A stretch of DNA of 10,793 nt from an uncultured Collinsella sp. (lineage in GTDB: Bacteria; Actinomycetota; Coriobacteriia; Coriobacteriales; Coriobacteriaceae): assembly GCA_900553475.1 (NCBI GenBank), contig USEF01000044.1, forward strand, positions 1-10,793, read 5' to 3'. A program made the position numbers and the translations under genes. This document shows positions 6,817 through 10,793 of this stretch, one piece after another. Under the pieces are notes generated by a model. That model was not told the DNA's origin. It ran no database searches and saw only the letters and a list, made by a program, of their open reading frames with translations. Positions within the stretch are counted from its first letter, which is position 1, and every line of letters starts with the position of its first letter.

Positions 6817-7109
6817 GCGGCGTCCTTGGTGGTGTAGACGCGTGCGAACGTGGACGGGTCCGCTCCAAAGAGCATGTGAAGCATCAGGCGGCGCGAGTAG
6901 ATGAGCTCGTCGAAGTCATGAGGGAGCTCGATGTTGTGGATACGCGCGATGTGGTGGGCGAGCGCCGAGAACAACTCGGGGTCGCAGATAACATCGGTGG
7001 TGACGTGGTAGACCGCCGTATCGGGAAACGCCTCTTCGTCGAAAGGCAGGAGATAGGGATCGTCGTCGACCTCGATGGCGACGCCGTACTGGGGCCAGTA
7101 ATATGCCAT
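6813..7109 (-). CDS. Small acidic protein of unknown function, 98 residues
   Basis: First gene of the envelope operon; ATG at 7109 follows GGGAGGTT closely, and the stop is fused to the next start as ATGA, so the two are translationally coupled. The protein has no signal peptide or membrane helix and is predicted to be cytosolic, unlike all four genes after it. Residues 3-18 (YYWPQYGVAIEVDDDP) resemble the core strand of DUF559/Vsr-like endonuclease folds, where W-P precedes an E-x-D motif. Residues 32-56 (AVYHVTTDVICDPELFSALAHHIA) resemble the strand and final helix of that fold. The segment that normally lies between is shortened, and the N-terminal catalytic half is absent, so nuclease activity is not predicted. 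A reduced, repurposed or regulatory remnant is possible. Codon use is like that of its neighbours. Confidence 0.7.
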   Translation of the reverse strand: MAYYWPQYGVAIEVDDDPYLLPFDEEAFPDTAVYHVTTDVICDPELFSALAHHIARIHNIELPHDFDELIYSRRLMLHMLFGADPSTFARVYTTKDAA

Positions 7110-7130
7110 GGGAACCTCCCTGCTTCTGGG

Positions 7131-7154
7131 GCCAAAACTTCCATTGGTTTTGGC
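7131..7154. repeat. Perfect 8-bp inverted repeat upstream of the envelope operon
   Basis: GCCAAAAC (7131-7138) and GTTTTGGC (7147-7154) are perfect reverse complements around an eight-base centre. The element lies about 12 bases before the ribosome site of the 98-residue gene. As DNA it could be a dimeric-repressor operator; as RNA on the minus strand it forms a stable stem just before the start. The sequence alone does not decide between the two. Confidence 0.6.
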
Positions 7155-7183
7155 TGTCGATGCCGACCGTATCAGTCGCTACT

Positions 7184-7201
7184 TGACCAATTTCTGACCA
7201 A
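7184..7201. repeat. Direct TGACCAA repeats with an 11-base period
   Basis: TGACCAA occurs at 7184-7190 and again at 7195-7201, one helical turn apart; looser TGAC copies follow at 7207 and 7215. Read on the minus strand this is TTGGTCA twice, about 75-95 bases upstream of the envelope operon. Direct repeats at 11-base spacing are typical of OmpR/PhoB-type response-regulator sites. The half-site AATTGGTC also resembles FCD-type GntR (PdhR/LldR) half-sites, but the palindromic partner at three-base spacing is absent. Confidence 0.45.
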
Positions 7202-7263
7202 ATGCTTGACGGATTGACATCTCCGCAGGTAAAAGATGGCAAAAATAACTTCAACTTTTTTCG

Positions 7264-7298
7264 AGCGACAATTGCGTGGTCGCTGGCGGTAAAGCGAC
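7264..7298. promoter_or_regulatory. Alternating AGCGAC / GTCGCT arms able to form exclusive hairpins
   Basis: AGCGAC (7264-7269), GTCGCT (7279-7284) and AGCGAC (7293-7298) allow the middle arm to pair with either flank, with loops of nine and eight bases. A further GTCGCT is at 7175-7180. If this stretch is transcribed as a leader, the alternatives would exclude each other. No T-run follows, and the arms are only six bases, so this is a weak candidate. Confidence 0.25.
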
Positions 7299-7443
7299 AT
7301 GTGTCAAAAGCATCGTCTGCCGAGGAAACCTTGCCACTCGCCGAATTGCACGAACGTAAAAATCGCCAATTATGGAGACGGTCTCGAACACGTCGACAAA
7401 ACGATGCGGTAACATCTCCCTGCAAACACTGTAGTTAGCTAAA

Positions 7444-7450
7444 GGGGGAG
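7444..7450 (+). promoter_or_regulatory. Ribosome binding site deciding the GTG start at 7456
   Basis: GGGGGAG lies five bases before GTG at 7456. Its strength and spacing favour this start over later in-frame ATG codons, which would remove the N-terminal part of the FAD domain. Confidence 0.7.
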
Positions 7451-7455
7451 TTCGC

Positions 7456-9057
7456 GTGTCTGCAACCATCAAACCCTTCACCGACGAGCTCGAGGAGTAT
7501 GGTCGCGATGAGTCTCGCGCATCGGGAGAGGCCTCGAGCATCTCGTTTCCGACAACGGAGGACGAGGTCCGCGCCATTTTGAAAAAGCTCCATGCCGAGC
7601 GTGTCCCGGTGACGGTTCAGGGCGCCCGGACCGGTCTTGCCGCCGGCGCCGTGCCTCATGGCGGTCACATTCTCAATACTTCCCGCATGAATCGCTACCT
7701 AGGCATTCGCCGCGATGAGCAGGGCCGCTTTCTTTTGCGTGTGGCGCCCGGCGTCGTGTTGTCTGAGCTGCGCAAGCAACTGGGCAAGAAAGTGCTGCCG
7801 ACTGCCGGCTGGGACCAGGCATCGCTTGAGGCCTACGAGGAGTTCCAGGAAGCCCCCGAGCAATTCTTTCCTACCGATCCCACCGAGGCATCTGCCTGCC
7901 TGGGCGGTATGGCGGCATGCAACGCTTCCGGCGCCCGTAGCTACGCTTACGGCCCCATGCGCCCTCACGTCACGGGCCTTCATGTCGCGCTGGCCGATGG
8001 CGACCTGCTCGAGCTTCACCGTGGCGAGGTTTTTGCACAGGGTCGTCGCCTTTCGCTCGTCACGGTGCAGGGCCGCACGCTCGAGCTCGACCTTCCCGAC
8101 TACACCATGCCCAAGACCAAAAATGCTTCGGGCTATTTCGTTGCTGACGATATGGATGCCATCGATCTGTTTATCGGTGCGTGTGGCACACTCGGCGTCA
8201 TCACCGAGCTCGAGATTGCTCTGCAGGCGGCGCCTGCGGTCGTTTGGGGTGTGAGCTGCTTCTTTGACAGCGAAGACAAGGCCGTGTCCTTCACCGATTC
8301 TGTGCGCCCCGTCCTGTCCCACGCGGCTGCCATCGAATATTTCGATGCGGGCGCCCTGGATATCCTGCGTCGTCAGCGTGAGCAGTCGACCGCGTTCGCC
8401 TCGCTGCCGGCGCTCGACAAAGACGCCAAGGTCTGTGTCTACGTGGAGCTCGACTGCGACGACGAAGCCCAGGCGACTGAGGAACTGTATCACTTGGGGT
8501 GGGTACTGGAACTTGCGGGCGGCAGCGACGATGCGACATGGGTCGCGCGCACCGAGGTCGATCGCGAGTGTCAGCGATCCTTCCGCCATGCGGTGCCCGA
8601 GAGCGTCAACATGCTCATCGACGAGCGTCGCCGCACGGATCCCACCATCACCAAACTGGGCTCGGACATGTCGGTGCCCAACGCACACTTGGTCGATGTC
8701 ATCGCCCTTTATCGCCGCACGTTGGCCGAAAGTGGGCTTGAATCTGCCGCCTGGGGGCACATCGGTAACAACCATCTGCATGTGAACATTCTGCCGCGCG
8801 ATACGCAGGATTACCGCCGCGGCGGAGAGCTCTTTGCCCAGTGGGCTTCCGAGGTCACGGCCATGGGCGGCGCCGTCTCCGCCGAACACGGCGTCGGCAA
8901 GATCAAGGCGGGCTTCTTGGAGACGATGTACGGTCACGAGGCCATGGTCGAGTCGGCGCGGCTCAAGCTCCAGCTCGATCCTGCCGGGCAGCTGGGCCGT
9001 GGCAACCTGTTTTCGGAGAAGCTCTTGGATGAGCTCGTCCAGAAAGGGGGCGCGTGA
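7456..9057 (+). CDS. FAD-linked 2-hydroxyacid (probably lactate) dehydrogenase, LctD/GlcD type
   Basis: A 533-residue flavoprotein of the FAD_binding_4 / FAD-oxidase_C class. The pyrophosphate-binding loop VQGARTGLAAGAVP is at 54-67, and the second FAD segment (FPTDPTEASACLGG, then NASGARSYAYG) is at 138-166. SGYF (225-228) and ACGTLGVITE (242-251) complete the FAD domain. In the C-terminal domain, GHIGNNHLHVN (434-444) replaces the more common GDGN-x-H motif, and AEHGVGK (476-482) supplies the conserved active-site region. At 533 residues it is longer than the roughly 460-470 residues usual for GlcD/LctD; extra sequence includes 120-137 and 184-222. The next two genes encode EtfB and a ferredoxin-fused EtfA, overlapping or abutting, so it probably works as the LctD-like subunit of an electron-confurcating complex: lactate to pyruvate with NAD+, driven by reduced ferredoxin. 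Substrate is inferred from context; glycolate or another 2-hydroxyacid is possible. Confidence 0.88.
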   Translation: MSATIKPFTDELEEYGRDESRASGEASSISFPTTEDEVRAILKKLHAERVPVTVQGARTGLAAGAVPHGGHILNTSRMNRYLGIRRDEQGRFLLRVAPGVVLSELRKQLGKKVLPTAGWDQASLEAYEEFQEAPEQFFPTDPTEASACLGGMAACNASGARSYAYGPMRPHVTGLHVALADGDLLELHRGEVFAQGRRLSLVTVQGRTLELDLPDYTMPKTKNASGYFVADDMDAIDLFIGACGTLGVITELEIALQAAPAVVWGVSCFFDSEDKAVSFTDSVRPVLSHAAAIEYFDAGALDILRRQREQSTAFASLPALDKDAKVCVYVELDCDDEAQATEELYHLGWVLELAGGSDDATWVARTEVDRECQRSFRHAVPESVNMLIDERRRTDPTITKLGSDMSVPNAHLVDVIALYRRTLAESGLESAAWGHIGNNHLHVNILPRDTQDYRRGGELFAQWASEVTAMGGAVSAEHGVGKIKAGFLETMYGHEAMVESARLKLQLDPAGQLGRGNLFSEKLLDELVQKGGA

Positions 9058-9875
9058 AGATGAGCGATTTCCATATGGTGGTGTGCGTCAAGGCGGTGCC
9101 GGGCAGCACCGAGGTCAAGATGGACCCCAAGACCAATACCATCGTGCGCGATGGCAAGCAGGCGGTCATTAATCCCTTTGACGCGAGCGCTTTGGAATGC
9201 GCGCTGGCGCTGAAGGACGACTTTATCGGCTTTGGCATGGACGTGCGCGTAACGGTGGTGTCGATGGGCATCCCCGCGACTGAATCGCTATTGCGCGACT
9301 GCATCGCCCGAGGCGCCGATGACGCGCTGCTGCTAACCGATCGCGCCTTTGCAGGTGCCGATACCCTGGCAACCACCTATGCCCTCAAGTGCGGCATCGA
9401 GGCGCTCGACGAGGACTTCGACCTGCTCATCTGCGGCAAGATGGCGGTGGACGGCGATACGGCCCAGATTGGTCCCGAGCTTGCCGGTGCCTTTGAGATT
9501 CCCTGCGTGACCGACGTGAGCTGCGTGCAGAGCGCAGGCTTTACGACCTGTGGTTCACTGGCGCTTGTTCACGGCTGCGATGCCGGCGAGGAGACGGTCT
9601 ATCTTGAGATGCCGTGCGCGATGACGACCGCCAAGGAGATTGGCCAACTGCGCATGCCGAGCATTGCCGGTATTCGTGCGGCCGAGGAGGCGGACGTGCG
9701 CGTGGTCAACGCTGCTGACGTGAACGCCGACCCCGCGCGCTGCGGCCTTGCCGGCTCGCCGACGCAGGTCGTGCGATCGTTTGTGCCCGATCGCGACCAA
9801 ACGTGCGAGGCCGTTGACGGAACGGCGTCCGAGCAGGCGGCAAAACTTGCCAAGATTATCGAGGGGATGGCGTAG
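9054..9875 (+). CDS. etfB: Electron transfer flavoprotein beta subunit
   Basis: A GTG start at 9054 gives a GTGA overlap with the dehydrogenase stop; ATG at 9060 is an equally possible start, two codons in, both served by AAAGGGGG. Family landmarks: MVVCVKAVPGSTEVKMD (8-24), NPFDASALECAL (40-51), VVSMG (68-72), RGADDALLLTDRAFAGADTLAT (86-107), and AVDGDTAQIGPELAG (131-145). The last is the AMP/FAD-binding loop; the DGDTAQ(V/I)G form is the one seen in NAD-linked bifurcating ETFs, where this subunit holds the bifurcating FAD, though the motif alone is not proof. At 273 residues the length is normal. Its partner is the EtfA encoded next. Cytosolic electron carrier between NAD(H), ferredoxin and the upstream dehydrogenase. 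Confidence 0.93.
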   Translation: MKMSDFHMVVCVKAVPGSTEVKMDPKTNTIVRDGKQAVINPFDASALECALALKDDFIGFGMDVRVTVVSMGIPATESLLRDCIARGADDALLLTDRAFAGADTLATTYALKCGIEALDEDFDLLICGKMAVDGDTAQIGPELAGAFEIPCVTDVSCVQSAGFTTCGSLALVHGCDAGEETVYLEMPCAMTTAKEIGQLRMPSIAGIRAAEEADVRVVNAADVNADPARCGLAGSPTQVVRSFVPDRDQTCEAVDGTASEQAAKLAKIIEGMA

Positions 9876-10793
9876 ATGAGCGGACTGATTATCGATAGCG
9901 AAGCCTGTATCGGCTGCGGTCGCTGCGTTCGCGCCTGTGCTTCGGGCGGCATCGTAGTGGAAGGCGAGCGGCTCAACCGTTGCGCCCGCGTAACCGACGG
10001 CTGCATCCTATGCGGTGGGTGCGTCGACGCTTGCCCCGTCAATGCCATTTCGATCGAGCGCGACGAGGCCGCCGGCGCGGTGGACCTTGATGCATATCGA
10101 GACATTTGGGTATTCGTTCAGACCGACGAGCACGATGTCGTGGCCCCGGTGGCCTACGAGCTCATGGGCAAGGGGCGCGAGCTTGCCGATGCCCGTGGTT
10201 GCCGTCTGGCGGCACTGGTCGGTATGGGCCCCGAGGGTTCTCTCGGTGACCTGGAGCATCTGGTTTGCACCGGTGCAGACGAGGTCCTGGTCTGTCGCGA
10301 CGAGCGCCTGCGCCAGAACGACGCGGGGGTCTACGCCCGGCTGATCTGTGATTTGGTGGCAGAGCACAAGCCCGAGGCCATTCTGTACGGTGCGACCGCC
10401 TTTGGCCGTGAACTGGCACCCGGCGTTGCCGTGCGTTTGCAGACGGGCCTTACGGCTGACTGCACCGTACTTTCGATGGATACGGAGACGGGCCTGCTGC
10501 AGCAGACGCGCCCGGCGTTTGGCGGCAACTTGATGGCCACCATCATTTGCCCCAACCACCGTCCTCAGATGGCAACGGTGCGCCCCGGCATCTTTAAGGC
10601 GCCCGAGTTTGACTACAGCCGCTCTGGCACGATTACCCAGGTATTCCTTGCGGAAGACGCCAAGGCTCGTGTCGAGATTTCGATTCCCGCCGAGGAGTGG
10701 GGACAGCAGGCTTCGATCGCCGATGCCGAGCGCCTGGTCGTGGTGGGTCGCGGCATTGGTTCCAAGAAAAACCTGCCGCTGATGCGAAGGCTC
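9876..10793 (+). CDS. etfA: Electron transfer flavoprotein alpha subunit with N-terminal 2[4Fe-4S] ferredoxin domain, 3' end missing
   Basis: ATG at 9876 directly follows the etfB stop. Residues 1-60 are a ferredoxin domain: C11, C14, C17 with C53, and C43, C46, C49 with C21, forming two classical [4Fe-4S] sites (CIGCGRC and CILCGGCVDACP). The EtfA domain starts near residue 75 (DIWVFVQTDEH), with YGATAFGRELAP (167-178), TRPAFGGNLMATIIC (211-225) and HRPQMATVRPG (228-238). The window ends 306 codons in, so the C-terminal FAD-binding part (roughly 100 residues) is outside. The ferredoxin fusion is the mark of EtfA subunits in confurcating lactate dehydrogenase and caffeyl-CoA reductase complexes, where the clusters exchange electrons with ferredoxin. 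It closes the dehydrogenase-Etf trio seen here; a lactate permease or racemase may follow. Confidence 0.93.
   Translation, partial: MSGLIIDSEACIGCGRCVRACASGGIVVEGERLNRCARVTDGCILCGGCVDACPVNAISIERDEAAGAVDLDAYRDIWVFVQTDEHDVVAPVAYELMGKGRELADARGCRLAALVGMGPEGSLGDLEHLVCTGADEVLVCRDERLRQNDAGVYARLICDLVAEHKPEAILYGATAFGRELAPGVAVRLQTGLTADCTVLSMDTETGLLQQTRPAFGGNLMATIICPNHRPQMATVRPGIFKAPEFDYSRSGTITQVFLAEDAKARVEISIPAEEWGQQASIADAERLVVVGRGIGSKKNLPLMRRL

Larger units (their letters stand above)
7110..7455. other. Divergent intergenic region, 346 bases
   Basis: It lies between the start of the envelope operon (minus) and the start of the dehydrogenase-Etf operon (plus), so both control regions should be here. 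It is less GC-rich than the genes around it. It holds an inverted repeat, TGACC-type direct repeats and competing hairpin arms, listed separately. Plus-strand TTGACA at 7214-7219 and TTGACG at 7206-7211 look like -35 boxes. The only reasonable -10 partner is TAAAAG at 7230-7235, 18 bases after TTGACG; it would imply a leader of over 200 bases. No convincing promoter closer to 7456 was found. No small gene in it has convincing support. Confidence 0.6.

Noticed and set aside
7143..7192. PdhR/LldR-type GntR operator formed by ATTGGT and ACCAAT
   Set aside because: The halves are 38 bases apart, whereas FCD-type GntR sites need about three, so no real palindrome exists.
6916..7425. 169-codon minus-strand frame across the divergent intergenic region
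   Set aside because: It has no ribosome site and no domain, runs through the control repeats, and overlaps the well-supported 98-residue gene in another frame.
7202..7438. 78-codon plus-strand frame before the dehydrogenase
   Set aside because: No good ribosome site, no recognisable sequence and unlike local coding composition; more likely untranslated leader.
7699..8937. 412-codon open frame on the minus strand
   Set aside because: It is antisense to the FAD-linked dehydrogenase, which shows complete family motifs; long antisense frames are common in GC-rich genes.

Overview
The window reads as chromosomal DNA of a high-GC Gram-positive anaerobe. The best guess is a Coriobacteriia-type actinobacterium such as Collinsella. 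The grounds are GC-rich coding with strong AGGAGG-like ribosome sites, frequent GTG starts, a sortase signal of the LAXTG type, and a ferredoxin-fused electron-transfer-flavoprotein operon. The genus is an inference. No tRNA, rRNA, CRISPR array or insertion sequence was seen.

Layout. (1) Positions 1-2995, minus strand: a two-gene unit made of a protein with TerB_N and TerB_C domains, and a P-loop ATPase of the BrxD/DUF2791 family. The two overlap by 8 bases, and the ATPase runs off the left edge. This pair is typical of ter-related, BREX-like defence or stress islands, where a helicase usually follows; here that would lie outside the window. (2) Positions 3083-3799, minus: a DUF554 membrane protein with its own likely promoter. 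(3) Positions 3918-7109, minus: a compact five-gene cell-envelope operon. In transcription order it holds a 98-residue acidic protein, a single-pass membrane protein with a beta-rich ectodomain, a secreted WxL-like protein, a very small LAXTG sortase substrate, and a 476-residue two-domain secreted protein rich in cysteine pairs. I recognise no named system for this set, and it is the most likely undescribed assembly in the window. (4) Positions 7110-7455: a 346-base divergent intergenic region with an 8-bp-arm inverted repeat, 11-base-period TGACCAA direct repeats, and competing hairpin arms. (5) Positions 7456-10793, plus: an FAD-linked 2-hydroxyacid (probably lactate) dehydrogenase, then EtfB and a ferredoxin-fused EtfA that is cut by the right edge. 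The three are overlapped or directly abutted.

How they work together. The right-hand operon matches the electron-confurcating lactate dehydrogenase (LctBCD) of acetogens. In that complex, lactate oxidation with NAD+ is driven by reduced ferredoxin. The envelope operon looks like a small surface assembly in which the sortase substrate, the membrane protein and the soluble beta-domain proteins may contact one another. The leftmost pair is probably a defence or stress module unrelated to either.
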